Part shown: positions 33,727 to 42,042 of the stretch, one piece after another
How positions within the stretch are numbered: position 1 is the first letter of the stretch
How the letters are laid out: each line of letters opens with the position of its first letter
Source: Candidatus Thiodiazotropha sp. (ex Myrtea sp. 'scaly one' KF741663)
Lineage (GTDB): Bacteria > Pseudomonadota > Gammaproteobacteria > Chromatiales > Chromatiaceae
Reading direction: 5' to 3'
NCBI GenBank assembly: GCA_025655555.1
Contig: JAHXIQ010000003.1
Location: 62,001-126,000 of the forward strand
Length of the DNA: 64,000 nucleotides
Program-made: the position numbers and the translations under genes
Notes under the pieces: model-generated
Seen by the model: the letters and a program-made list of their open reading frames with translations, nothing else
Databases searched by the model: none
Told to the model about the DNA's origin: nothing

Positions 33727-34136
33727 GGCACACCTCCGGGCGTAGGGAATCCCAGCGCCTGTAACAGCAAGTCCCGCATGTCCTGCACGGTGGCGCAGGC
33801 TCTCTGGAGGGCTTTTTCAGTGTCCGGTGTAACAGGCAGGGAGCCTGTATTGGCAGCCTTGGCCAGTTGATTGAGGTTATTGGCAATCCGCGCCTTGCCC
33901 AGCTCACCCAGCAGCAAAGCCAGAGCCTGTTCGTCTTTCAGGGGCTTTCGGGTGCGTTTGCGCACCCTGCGCTGAGCTTCACTTTCATTTAGTAGCTTGG
34001 AGCGGATATACGTCCCCAGGGGCATGTCTCCCGCTGCTTGTTCTAGAATCGTCCGTTCTTTGAAGGTCAGGCGCAAAGAAAAAGGAGAGGCTAACTTACT
34101 GTTTTTAAGTGAAATTGTAGGAGGTGTGCTGCTCAT
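33723..34136 (-). CDS. mobC: MobC-like relaxosome accessory protein
   Basis: 137 residues. Small basic protein with a ribbon-helix-helix-like N-terminus (SFSLRLTFKERTILEQAAG, then GTYIRSKLL), a basic linker (RRVRKRTRKPLKDEQ) and the family-typical LGKARIANNLNQLAKAANTG. MobC proteins bind oriT and help the relaxase open DNA. It overlaps the relaxase by 4 bases. Its ATG (34136-34134) overlaps the stop of the displaced 3' end of the recombinase gene (TGATG), so in the circular element it is translationally coupled to the integrase. Confidence 0.85.
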   Translation of the reverse strand: MSSTPPTISLKNSKLASPFSLRLTFKERTILEQAAGDMPLGTYIRSKLLNESEAQRRVRKRTRKPLKDEQALALLLGELGKARIANNLNQLAKAANTGSLPVTPDTEKALQRACATVQDMRDLLLQALGFPTPGGVP

Positions 34137-34239
34137 CAGGCCACCTCCTTGAAGAACGGAGCGTATTTCCTTAAAAACTCATTCCACTCTTCTAATGTCT
34201 GGAAAAGGCGGTTCGAAGTTTCTCCTTCGAAGTGCGCCA
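34136..34239 (-). CDS. Displaced 3' end of the serine recombinase gene
   Basis: On the minus strand, from the attR core, the frame GCG CAC TTC GAA ... GCC TGA encodes 33 residues (AHFEGETSNRLFQ ... WNEFLRKYAPFFKEVA) and stops by overlapping the mobC ATG. It has no start of its own. Joined to 3663 across GCGCCA it is exactly in frame with codon 504 (ATG) of the recombinase. In the integrated state it is an orphan exon-like piece; after excision it completes the gene. Confidence 0.85.
34234..34239. other. attR core (GCGCCA)
   Basis: Same hexamer as the tRNA-Arg end at 3657-3662. Left of it is element (TCCTTCGAAGT), right of it is chromosome (AATAATCAAAC and the tRNA terminator). Left arm also contains GGTTCGAA as does the tRNA T-arm. 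Confidence 0.75.
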
Positions 34240-34250
34240 AATAATCAAAC

Positions 34251-34287
34251 AAAAAGCGGCTACCGAGTCTCTCGGTAGCCGCTTTTT
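34251..34287 (+). terminator. Displaced terminator of tRNA-Arg
   Basis: Perfect 17-bp stem AAAAAGCGGCTACCGAG / CTCGGTAGCCGCTTTTT with loop TCT, 12 bases after the attR core. A terminator is expected this close to the tRNA-Arg CCA; it now lies 30.6 kb away because the element inserted between them. Confidence 0.85.
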
Positions 34288-34543
34288 GTTTCCGTCTCCA
34301 ATGACTATCAGATTTGCACCCGTATGCTTAGGTCCCCGATCCCGCGGGATCAGGTTGTCAGCGCTTCAGGGTAGGAAGAGTGGGCCACTTCGATTTTTCC
34401 GGTAGTCAGCCTTCTCCCCAGAACCGGTAGCACGACCTACGAAATCGTGTGCGTGTACGCTACATATCAGGATATTGAAACTAGGTTCCCGCGTTTGCTG
34501 TCCATCTATTGAATATTTTCTTTGTCCGGGGAGTGCTTGCATC

Positions 34544-35017
34544 ATGCGCCTTTTCTTTCTGATATCGCTTGTCTCTTTAACGGGTCTGGCTCTGGCCGAC
34601 GCCAAGGTTGATCGTCTGCTGGAGGCCGACGAAGAGCCGGTTGGCGTGGTATTCGAGATCCTAGAGGATGACGATGATGCCTTAGGCTGGGCGCTGCCCA
34701 AGGTCGCTAGGCTGAGTGCCCAGTTACGCGAGCGTTTCCCTGAGCTACCGATTGCAGTGGTGACACATGGCCGTGAGCAGTTTGGTCTGCTGGCCGATGA
34801 GGCCAAGGGTCTGCTGGCACCGATTCATGATGATGCACAGCAGCTGCGGACTGAGGGGATCGATCTGCATGTCTGCGGTGTACATGCCGGGTGGGATGGT
34901 TATACGCCAGAAGATTTCCCTGCTTACGTGGACGTTTCCCCTTCGGGTCCGGCACAGATCCGTGACTACCGGAATCTTGGTTTTGAACTGATCGTACTGC
35001 AGGGACCTGACTTTTAG
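34544..35017 (+). CDS. Periplasmic DsrE/DsrF-like protein
   Basis: 157 residues from the ATG at 34544, chosen because it begins a signal peptide (MRLFFLISLVSLTGLALA); the frame extends 23 codons upstream without protein character. The mature part has the DsrE-like alternating fold: VGVVFEILEDDDDALGWALP, PIAVVTHGREQFGLL, GIDLHVCGVHAG with a single conserved Cys, and LGFELIVLQGPDF at the end. Cytoplasmic DsrE proteins carry sulfane sulfur; exported paralogues of this type are common in sulfur-oxidising bacteria but their role is open. First gene right of the element; monocistronic. Confidence 0.8.
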   Translation: MRLFFLISLVSLTGLALADAKVDRLLEADEEPVGVVFEILEDDDDALGWALPKVARLSAQLRERFPELPIAVVTHGREQFGLLADEAKGLLAPIHDDAQQLRTEGIDLHVCGVHAGWDGYTPEDFPAYVDVSPSGPAQIRDYRNLGFELIVLQGPDF

Positions 35018-35280
35018 CCTGGATGCAGCGCCGGGAGGAGAAAGCGCCAATGCCAATTTTTGGACTGCCGTTAGCCGCGCTACAACTGCGACTTCATAAT
35101 CTCTTCCTGTGCTACAAAATCCACACGATTCAGCATCGATCCAGACAATCTTTAATTTTATGTGTTAGAACTAAAGCATAGTTTGGTAGGCGAGTGTGTT
35201 TCTACCATAGGGCTTTTACAGGCGTCTGTGAGTAGATAACCACCATTCAAAGATCGGCAGGCAGCGCGAGGGATATCTTT

Positions 35281-35655
35281 ATGGCAGTGGAGATTCTCGT
35301 TGTAGATGATGAACCTAACATCGTCCTGTCCCTGGAATTCCTATTGAAAAAAGAGGGTTACCAAGTACGCACTGCCAGTAACGGCGAAGAGGCGCTAAAT
35401 GTCCTGAAGGAAACAAAAACCGACCTTGTACTGCTTGATGTCATGATGCCGCGCATGGATGGTTACGATGTTTGTCAGGCGGTGCGTGCCGATCCTAAGC
35501 TGAGTTCGGTACGCATCATCATGCTGACTGCCAGAGGGCGGGATATCGAGCGAGATAAGGGTTTGGCATTAGGGGCGGATGACTACGTGACAAAACCCTT
35601 TGCAACACGCGAGCTGGTGGACAAGGTTAAATCTTTCTTGGGAGATTCCACCTAG
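35281..35655 (+). CDS. Single-domain response regulator (receiver only)
   Basis: 124 residues, a CheY-like receiver without output domain: EILVVDDEPNIVLSLEFLLK (acidic pocket), LVLLDVMMPRMDGYDVC with the phospho-accepting Asp near residue 53, and ADDYVTKPFATRELVDKV with the conserved Lys. Close in sequence to the second receiver at 41654-42028 (both have VDDEPNIVLS and VMMPR), so the two are paralogues framing the CrbS-like kinase cluster. Likely passes phosphate between kinases or binds a partner protein. Confidence 0.9.
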   Translation: MAVEILVVDDEPNIVLSLEFLLKKEGYQVRTASNGEEALNVLKETKTDLVLLDVMMPRMDGYDVCQAVRADPKLSSVRIIMLTARGRDIERDKGLALGADDYVTKPFATRELVDKVKSFLGDST

Positions 35656-36230
35656 TCATAGGTACCCCCATTTCGGTAATCGTGGGTAATCGGGTTTCAT
35701 TTCTGTACCCGACTGACATCACTGCACACTTAACGGCAAATCAGTTTATGAATAGTAGCATGACGACATAGTTTACATGTCTCCCGACGCTGCATTCCTT
35801 ACAGATTTGTTGTCTGATCTGCTCATCCCTTTTCTGATACGCATCATTGCACCGGCTGCCATACGGTTTTTTCTCACCATTTTGTTTCAACCAAAGATAT
35901 TGTGTCCCTGGTTTTGGTGATGCGTGCAGCTGTTGTAGAGGGGGGCACGCGTTTTCAATGACTCACAATATTTGCATTTATCCTAAACTCAAAGAAGATG
36001 AAGTCGGTGTCTCTTGACACTGCCATCATTAATCGTCTGGAGATCGAGGTTTCTGGTCGCCAAGCGGTGGTGAGTGATTCATTGGGCACGGTGCAGGTAT
36101 TTGCATGATCGATCCTTTTCAAGGATCAAGTGATTCATACCCTGAGGTAGTCAGCTAAAGCTTAGGAATTGATGATGGAGTTTCACAAGCAACCGGTGGT
36201 TTATGACCTTCTTTGATTGGGATGGTGACA
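35656..36230 (+). other. Intergenic region with no clear gene
   Basis: 575 bases between the receiver and the symporter cluster. One 36-codon frame (35998-36108, MKSVSLDTAIINRLEIEVSG) looks mildly protein-like but has no ribosome site and no known relative. Nothing else stands out. Confidence 0.4.
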
Positions 36231-36467
36231 ATGTCCAACAAGCGAAATCATGAACGTCTCATAGCGCTCTTTCTTTTGGGTGTGCTCGCGCTTAACTACC
36301 CATTATTGCATCTCTTTGGCGCGGCTTCGCTTTGGCTGGGTATTCCCGTTCTCTATCTCTACCTCTTCTGCTGCTGGTTTGTTCTCATTGTTTTAATGGC
36401 TTTGTTGATGGAAGGTCGCCGCGCAGGCGAAAGAGATTCGTTACACAGTAACCATTGGGACGGGTGA
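36231..36467 (+). CDS. Small membrane subunit next to the symporter-kinase
   Basis: 78 residues from the ATG at 36231 with two transmembrane helices (LIALFLLGVLALNYPLLHLF and VLYLYLFCCWFVLIVLMALLM). The stop is 4 bases before the GTG of the symporter-kinase and its end contains that gene's ribosome site (GGGTGAATTC). Small two-helix proteins in this place accompany solute:sodium symporters and related sensor kinases (DUF485/DUF3311-like families). It probably assembles with the SLC5 part of the next protein. Confidence 0.75.
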   Translation: MSNKRNHERLIALFLLGVLALNYPLLHLFGAASLWLGIPVLYLYLFCCWFVLIVLMALLMEGRRAGERDSLHSNHWDG

Positions 36468-36471
36468 ATTC

Positions 36472-39222
36472 GTGCTGTCCGATTGGCTAATTCTTATCTG
36501 TGCTTTTGCTTACGTAGGGCTGCTGTTTGCCATCGCATTTTATGCGGACATGCGATCGGATTCGGGTCGCTCGATTATCAGTAATCCGTATATCTATACA
36601 CTTTCGATCGCCGTCTACTGCACCGCCTGGACCTTTTACGGCAGTGTGGGTCGTGCAGCGGGTTCAGGCATAGGATTTCTGCCCATCTATTTCGGACCCA
36701 CATTGATGGCCTGCCTCTGGTGGTTCGTACTGCGTAAGATTGTGCGCATCAGTAAGGCCCATCGAATTACCTCCATTGCTGACTTTATCGGTTCGCGTTA
36801 TGGAAAGAGCGCCTTTGTGGGGGGGGTGGTCACCGTAATCGCGGTGGTGGGAATCATGCCTTACATCTCACTGCAGCTAAAGGCCGTTGCTGCCAGTTAC
36901 AATGTGCTACTCACACATCCCGAAATTGCAGATACAGCAGCGAGTCGGGCATTCTATGGTGATACGGCGCTATATGTTGCGCTTGCCCTGGCAGCGTTTA
37001 CCATTTTATTCGGTACCCGGCACATCGATATTACCGAGCGCCATGAGGGGATGGTGGCGGCTATCGCCTTTGAGTCGCTTATCAAGTTGATTGCGTTTCT
37101 CGCCGTGGGTTTGTTTGTTGTATTTGCCGTATTCTCTGGCCCGGCCGACCTTTTTGCCAAAGCTGCAGAGGTGCCGGAGGTGGCCAAACTCTTTGGCTTC
37201 GACGCGATGCCTGGCGGTTACGCGAGTTGGTTGTCGCTCACCTTTCTGGCCATGATGGCTATCATGTTTCTACCTCGCCAGTTTCAGGTTCTGGTGGTAG
37301 AGAACGTCAATGAAGAACATATTCGCAAAGCGAGTTGGCTCTTCCCTCTCTACTTGTTGCTGATCAACTTGTTTGTGTTACCCATTGCCATCGCCGGTTT
37401 AATTCTATTTCCCGAGGGTACCGTCGATCCCGACACCTTCGTGCTGACCCTGCCGATGACGGGTAATGCGGAATACCTCGCACTGTTCGCATTTATTGGC
37501 GGGCTTTCGGCGGCAACCGGTATGGTTATCGTGGCGACCATCGCGATATCGACCATGGTGTGCAACGATCTGGTGATCCCCTTTCTGTTGCGTATGAATG
37601 CACTGCACCGGGAAGATATGAGCGGCCTGCTACTGATGATTCGGCGTGGTGCCATCATCGTTATCCTGTTAATGGGGTATCTCTATTTCAGGCTCATCGG
37701 TGAGTCGTATGCGCTCGTCACGATCGGATTGGTGTCATTTGCCGCTGCTGCCCAGTTTGCACCGCCCATTTTAATTGGGATCTATTGGAAAGGGGCCAGT
37801 CGCGCCGGGGCGATAGCGGGTCTCATGGGTGGCTTTCTGGTTTGGGCCTACACGTTGGTGTTGCCTGGGTTTGCACGTTCGGGCTGGCTCTCTCAGGTAT
37901 TTCTTGAAGAGGGGCTTTTGGGCTTGTCCTGGCTGAGACCGTATCAACTGTTGGGCCTAGATACGTTCGATCCCATCACGCACGCTGTCTTTTGGAGCAT
38001 GTTGGTAAATGTAGGCTTGCTTGTTGGTGTGTCTTTGTTTGCAAACCAAAGTGCCATTGAGCGTATCCAGGCGACTCTTTTTGTGGATGTGTTTAAGCGT
38101 GGTTCGAAGACACGTGATTCACGTATCTGGGAGAGTACCACGTCAGTCGCCGAGATACGTGAAATTCTGGCAAGATTCATCGGTACAGATCAGGCAGTTA
38201 AGGCATTCGAGCAATTTGCTCTCGAGCGAGGACAGGTTCTCAGAGATGAGATGCGTGCCGAAAGTGCGCTGGTGGAGTATACAGAACGCCAGTTAGCCGG
38301 TGCGATTGGCGCCGCTTCGGCCCGTGTGATGATGGGCTCAGTGGTGAAGGGGGAGGAACTGAGTATTGAAGGCGTGATGAAGATACTCGATGAAACCTCT
38401 CAGGTGCTCGAATACAGCCGACAACTCGAACAGAAGTCCCGCGAATTGGAAGCTGCTACCGGTGAACTTAAAGCGGCCAACGAACGCCTTACGGAACTGG
38501 ACCGTCTCAAGGACGAATTCGTCTCCACGGTCAGTCACGAACTACGAACGCCCCTCACCTCGATACGGGCATTTTCAGAAATCCTGCGGGATAGTCCTGA
38601 GCTGTCGTCCAATCAACGTGAAGAGTATCTGGATATTATCGTCAAGGAGAGTGAGCGTCTGACCCGCCTGATCAATGAAGTATTGAATCTGGCTAAAATT
38701 GAATCCGAAGGCGTCGAATGGAATATGCAGTGTGTGGATCTGCGGCATGCAATTGAGGAGGCGCTGGTCGCCACTCAGCAGTTGGTGGCAGAGAGTGGAA
38801 CAGCGTTGATCAAACGTATGCCGGATGAGTCAGTCGAGGTCACGGTGGATAAGGATCGTGTGATCCAGGTGGTTATCAACCTGATATCCAATGCGGTCAA
38901 ATTTTGTGATGGAGAGAACTGTCAGATCGGTGTGCGAATCTTTCAGAACGATGGTAGGGCTTGCGTGGAGGTGACCGATAACGGAAGCGGCATCCCACAT
39001 GGCGAGCAGGAGAGAATCTTTGAGAAGTTTCATCAGGTGAGTGATGCTCAGGATGGAAAGCCTCGAGGTACGGGACTTGGGTTGCCGATTTGCCGCCGAA
39101 TCGTCGAGCATCATGGCGGTAAGATCTGGGTAGAGAGTGAATTGGGGCAGGGTGCCACATTCATATTTACTCTGCCGCTCAGGGCTATAGAAGATCGGGC
39201 AGAGATTCCCCAGATCGCTTGA
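36472..39222 (+). CDS. Na+/solute symporter-fused sensor histidine kinase (CrbS/CbrA-like)
   Basis: 916 residues, GTG start. About residues 1-540 form a PutP/SLC5-type symporter with ~13 helices (YIYTLSIAVYCTAWTFYGSVG, ITSIADFIGSRYGKSAF, AAAAQFAPPILIGIYWKGASRAG). A linker and coiled coil lead to a kinase core: H-box FVSTVSHELRTPLTSIRAFSE near 685, N-box VINLISNAVKFCDGE, then TDNGSGIPHGEQERIFEKF and GTGLGLPICRRIVEHHGG. This layout is that of CbrA and CrbS, which sense or import small carbon compounds and control catabolic genes such as acetyl-CoA synthetase. A receiver, a sensor-exonuclease and a DUF294 protein nearby are common partners. The substrate is not evident. Confidence 0.92.
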   Translation: MLSDWLILICAFAYVGLLFAIAFYADMRSDSGRSIISNPYIYTLSIAVYCTAWTFYGSVGRAAGSGIGFLPIYFGPTLMACLWWFVLRKIVRISKAHRITSIADFIGSRYGKSAFVGGVVTVIAVVGIMPYISLQLKAVAASYNVLLTHPEIADTAASRAFYGDTALYVALALAAFTILFGTRHIDITERHEGMVAAIAFESLIKLIAFLAVGLFVVFAVFSGPADLFAKAAEVPEVAKLFGFDAMPGGYASWLSLTFLAMMAIMFLPRQFQVLVVENVNEEHIRKASWLFPLYLLLINLFVLPIAIAGLILFPEGTVDPDTFVLTLPMTGNAEYLALFAFIGGLSAATGMVIVATIAISTMVCNDLVIPFLLRMNALHREDMSGLLLMIRRGAIIVILLMGYLYFRLIGESYALVTIGLVSFAAAAQFAPPILIGIYWKGASRAGAIAGLMGGFLVWAYTLVLPGFARSGWLSQVFLEEGLLGLSWLRPYQLLGLDTFDPITHAVFWSMLVNVGLLVGVSLFANQSAIERIQATLFVDVFKRGSKTRDSRIWESTTSVAEIREILARFIGTDQAVKAFEQFALERGQVLRDEMRAESALVEYTERQLAGAIGAASARVMMGSVVKGEELSIEGVMKILDETSQVLEYSRQLEQKSRELEAATGELKAANERLTELDRLKDEFVSTVSHELRTPLTSIRAFSEILRDSPELSSNQREEYLDIIVKESERLTRLINEVLNLAKIESEGVEWNMQCVDLRHAIEEALVATQQLVAESGTALIKRMPDESVEVTVDKDRVIQVVINLISNAVKFCDGENCQIGVRIFQNDGRACVEVTDNGSGIPHGEQERIFEKFHQVSDAQDGKPRGTGLGLPICRRIVEHHGGKIWVESELGQGATFIFTLPLRAIEDRAEIPQIA

Positions 39223-39330
39223 CTGCGCGAGCCTGTATTGGTGTGAAAAGAGAGTTGTTGATGTGATTAAACTAGATGGAGAGTTGTTGAAAATTCAATT
39301 TTGCATGCTATGACATAGGCGGCTAAAAAC

Positions 39331-41454
39331 ATGGTGGAAAAGTGGAGTCTGCGCTTTCGGGTTTTCCTCTTCTTCGCTTTGATCTCACTCATGGTTCCCG
39401 CTCTGTTGGGATCGGCGCTATGGGTCGCAGCGGGTCGAATAGGAGTGGAATCAGTACCTCATCTGGTGCTGTGGGGTGGCGGTGCGGGATTTGCCATTAT
39501 CGGGGTGGTGCTTTGGGTATGGTTGAAGTTTGACGAAAATGTCGTTGCGCCTATCAACACGCTAACCAACGATCTGCAAACACTTATTCATGCCAATCCC
39601 GAACACGGCGTTGAAACCGAACCGGGAAAGTACCTGGGACTGTTGGCACCGACCGCGCGGGAAATGGCCGCGGTGTTGGAATCGGCCCGGAAGAGAGTCG
39701 GCGAGGAGGTTGAAGTCGCCACCCGCGAGTTGGATCAGCAACGGGCTCGCCTGGAAACCATGCTTCGTGACTTGAATGAAGGGGTGCTGGTGTGCAATCT
39801 GAGTCACCAAATCCTTTTGTATAACCGCCGTGCACTGGAAATTCTCCATTACTATGGTGATATCGGTTTGGGCCGTTCCCTAACGAGTCTGCTCAATACA
39901 CCGTCTATTGCACACGGCCTGGAAAACCTTACCGGGCAACTGGAAGTCCCGGAGTCCGCAGATGGATTTTCGGCGCATGTAGTCTGTTCAACAACCGATG
40001 GACGGCACATTATCGAGGGTCAGCTGAGCCTGATACTCGACGCTGAGGAAAAAGCGGCGACAGGCTATGTTGTGACCTTCGACGATGCCACTGAAAAACT
40101 GTCTGAACTGCGAATGCGGGATCGAATGTTACGTGATGCCATCGAGGGCCTGCGAGCGCCGGTTGCAAACTTGTGCGCAGCCACCGAGATGCTGACCGAC
40201 GGTGTAAATATGGACGATGACGGGCGGAAGATGTTCGAAGATATCCTGAGCGCGGAAAGTCGTGCAATGTCGACACGCCTGGAACAGCTTAGCAGAGACT
40301 ACGGGGAGATCATCACAGGGCACTGGCCGATGAGTGATGTCTACTCCTCCACGTTGCTGAACTGTGTGGTTCGCCGCTTTGAATCGGATGATGCCATCCA
40401 GTGCATGATCAACGGCGACCCTGTCTGGTTGCACTGCGACAGCCTCTCGATCGTCGAACTGACAGAGCGGATCATCCGCCGAATTGCCGAAACAACTTCA
40501 GCGACAACCTTTGAATTGGAACCAAGTTCCAAAAAGGACAAAGTGTATATCGATATCAGCTGGTCAGGCGAAGTTATCCGCTCCGGCACCATAGACAGTT
40601 GGTTGGATGAATCATTCGATGACTGTCTTAAGGATATGAACGGCCGCGATATATTGGAGAATCACAAAGCCGTGGTATGGAGTGAAGAGCGTGAGGAAGG
40701 AATCGCCTGCTTACGTTTGCCCTTGCCGAAGGCAAAAGGTGATCACCGAAACGTCTCAGACAAAATGCCAGGCATGGATCCGCGACCAGAGTTTTATGAT
40801 TTTGATCTTCTGAAAAACAGAGAGAGCAAAAGCGTTGACGAGCGCTCCTTGCGTGAACTGACTTATGTGGTTTTTGATACGGAAACCACCGGTATGGAAC
40901 CATCCAACGGTGATGAAATTATTCAGTTGGCCGGTATCCGTATCGTTAATGGTCGCATAATGTCGGGTGAGTATTTCGATCAGCTGGTAAACCCGGGCTG
41001 CAACATTCCGGCGACATCCACAAAAATTCACCATATCACCGATGAGATGGTCAATGACAAACCACCCATCACTGAAGTTTTGCCGAAATTTTGTGACTAT
41101 GTAGGTGATGCTGTTCTCGTTGCCCACAATGCTGCCTTTGATATGAAATTCCTGGAATTAAAAAAGGCGTCCTGCGGGGTGGATTTTAATAACCCGGTTC
41201 TGGATACAGTTTTGCTATCGGCCTATATCCACGATCATTCCAACCAGCATACACTGGATGTTCTGGCGGAGCGCTTTGGTGTAGAAATAGAGCCCCAATA
41301 TCGCCACACCGCTCTCGGTGATTCAATCGCGACGGCTGAGGTATTTTTACGCATGATTGACTTGATGATAGCCAGAGGCATACACACCTTTGCCGACGCT
41401 ATCGAAGTCTCGGAAAAAATGGTGGAAATCAGAAGACAACAGGCCCGGTACTAG
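39331..41454 (+). CDS. Membrane sensor fused to a DnaQ-type 3'-5' exonuclease
   Basis: 707 residues. Two N-terminal helices (FRVFLFFALISLMVPALLGSALW and LVLWGGGAGFAIIGVVLWVWL), a HAMP-like linker and coiled coil, a PAS-like domain (about 145-260, MLRDLNEGVLVCNLSHQILLYN) and a degenerate kinase-like region (about 265-470) lacking a clear H-box. The C-terminal ~190 residues are a DEDDh exonuclease of the PolC/DnaQ type: YVVFDTETTGMEPSNGDEI, then VAHNAAFDMKFLE and a HTALGDSIATAEVF end that supplies the catalytic His and Asp. Proteins of this shape occur next to CrbS/ActP genes. Why a nuclease is tied to a membrane sensor is unknown. It follows the symporter-kinase by 108 bases. Confidence 0.9.
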   Translation: MVEKWSLRFRVFLFFALISLMVPALLGSALWVAAGRIGVESVPHLVLWGGGAGFAIIGVVLWVWLKFDENVVAPINTLTNDLQTLIHANPEHGVETEPGKYLGLLAPTAREMAAVLESARKRVGEEVEVATRELDQQRARLETMLRDLNEGVLVCNLSHQILLYNRRALEILHYYGDIGLGRSLTSLLNTPSIAHGLENLTGQLEVPESADGFSAHVVCSTTDGRHIIEGQLSLILDAEEKAATGYVVTFDDATEKLSELRMRDRMLRDAIEGLRAPVANLCAATEMLTDGVNMDDDGRKMFEDILSAESRAMSTRLEQLSRDYGEIITGHWPMSDVYSSTLLNCVVRRFESDDAIQCMINGDPVWLHCDSLSIVELTERIIRRIAETTSATTFELEPSSKKDKVYIDISWSGEVIRSGTIDSWLDESFDDCLKDMNGRDILENHKAVVWSEEREEGIACLRLPLPKAKGDHRNVSDKMPGMDPRPEFYDFDLLKNRESKSVDERSLRELTYVVFDTETTGMEPSNGDEIIQLAGIRIVNGRIMSGEYFDQLVNPGCNIPATSTKIHHITDEMVNDKPPITEVLPKFCDYVGDAVLVAHNAAFDMKFLELKKASCGVDFNNPVLDTVLLSAYIHDHSNQHTLDVLAERFGVEIEPQYRHTALGDSIATAEVFLRMIDLMIARGIHTFADAIEVSEKMVEIRRQQARY

Positions 41455-41461
41455 TACTCTG

Positions 41462-41653
41462 ACCCGACTATATTCACGGCTTAGGTGTACCCAGAAACCG
41501 CTTGGTACAGGCTTGGGACTGCCTGCAAGTCGGAAGACCATCGAACATCTAGGCGGCAGCATCCGGGTTGAAAGCATCCCAGCGGAATGTGCTACCTTTA
41601 ATTTTAAGCTATCGAAAAATAAGAAAACTTATGAAATATGCACTGGAGAACCT
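41462..41653 (+). pseudogene. Remnant of a histidine-kinase ATPase domain
   Basis: Between the exonuclease stop and the receiver start, an in-frame segment reads LGTGLGLPASRKTIEHLGG, then SIRVESIPAECATFNFKL. This is the G2 box and end of a HATPase_c domain, similar to the end of the kinase at 36472-39222. H- and N-boxes are missing, so it is what is left of a second kinase that once sat directly before the receiver. Confidence 0.75.
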
Positions 41654-42028
41654 ATGCCAAAGAAAATCCTGATCGTTGATGACGAGCCCAATATCGTCTT
41701 ATCGGTCGAGTTTCTGATGAAACGCTCGGGGTACGACGTGGTTACCGCCACGGATGGTCAACAGGCCTTGGATCTGTTAGCTGAAGTGGATCCCGATTTG
41801 ATGATTCTAGATGTGATGATGCCGCGAAAAAACGGTTTCGAGGTTTGTGCGGAGATACGTGCCGATCAACAGTTTCTAAAACTTCCCATTCTCATGTTGA
41901 GCGCGAAGGGGCGGGAAGCCGAAGTCAAGAAGGGTTTATCACTGGGTGCTGATGCTTACATCACGAAACCGTTTTCGACACACGAATTGGTCGAGAAAGT
42001 TAGCGAACTGCTGCAACACAAGGATTGA
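41654..42028 (+). CDS. Single-domain response regulator (receiver only), second copy
   Basis: 124 residues from the ATG at 41654 (MPKKILIVDDEPN); CTGGAGAACCT precedes it. The frame extends upstream into the kinase remnant, but that part is not its natural N-terminus. Receiver hallmarks: VDDEPNIVLSVEFLM, DLMILDVMMPRKNGFEVC with the phospho-Asp near residue 54, and ADAYITKPFSTHELVEKV. Same length as the receiver at 35281-35655 and clearly paralogous. The next gene begins 15 bases after its stop. A likely phosphate partner of the symporter-kinase or of the sensor-exonuclease. Confidence 0.9.
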   Translation: MPKKILIVDDEPNIVLSVEFLMKRSGYDVVTATDGQQALDLLAEVDPDLMILDVMMPRKNGFEVCAEIRADQQFLKLPILMLSAKGREAEVKKGLSLGADAYITKPFSTHELVEKVSELLQHKD

Positions 42029-42042
42029 GGGGAAATAGTCAA

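Larger units (their letters stand above)
3663..34239. mobile_element. Integrative mobilizable element in tRNA-Arg (30.6 kb)
   Basis: The left end abuts the tRNA-Arg CCA and the right end is a second GCGCCA at 34234-34239, followed by the terminator expected after the tRNA. The element carries a large serine recombinase, VirD4-type coupling protein, relaxase and MobC, but no VirB-like secretion genes, so transfer would need a helper. Backbone genes sit at both ends on the minus strand; 10.1-31.9 kb is mixed cargo including an AT-rich defence island (about 14.9-25.1 kb). Boundaries rest on reconstruction of attP: joining the ends restores an uninterrupted recombinase gene overlapping mobC. Confidence 0.9.

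Noticed and set aside
3663..34239. A self-transmissible conjugative element (ICE)
   Set aside because: Relaxase and coupling protein are present, but no VirB4, VirB or mating-pair genes; mobilizable is the better term.
39331..41454. Two separate genes, a sensor and an exonuclease
   Set aside because: The frame is continuous, without a start and ribosome site at the domain boundary; a fusion is simpler.
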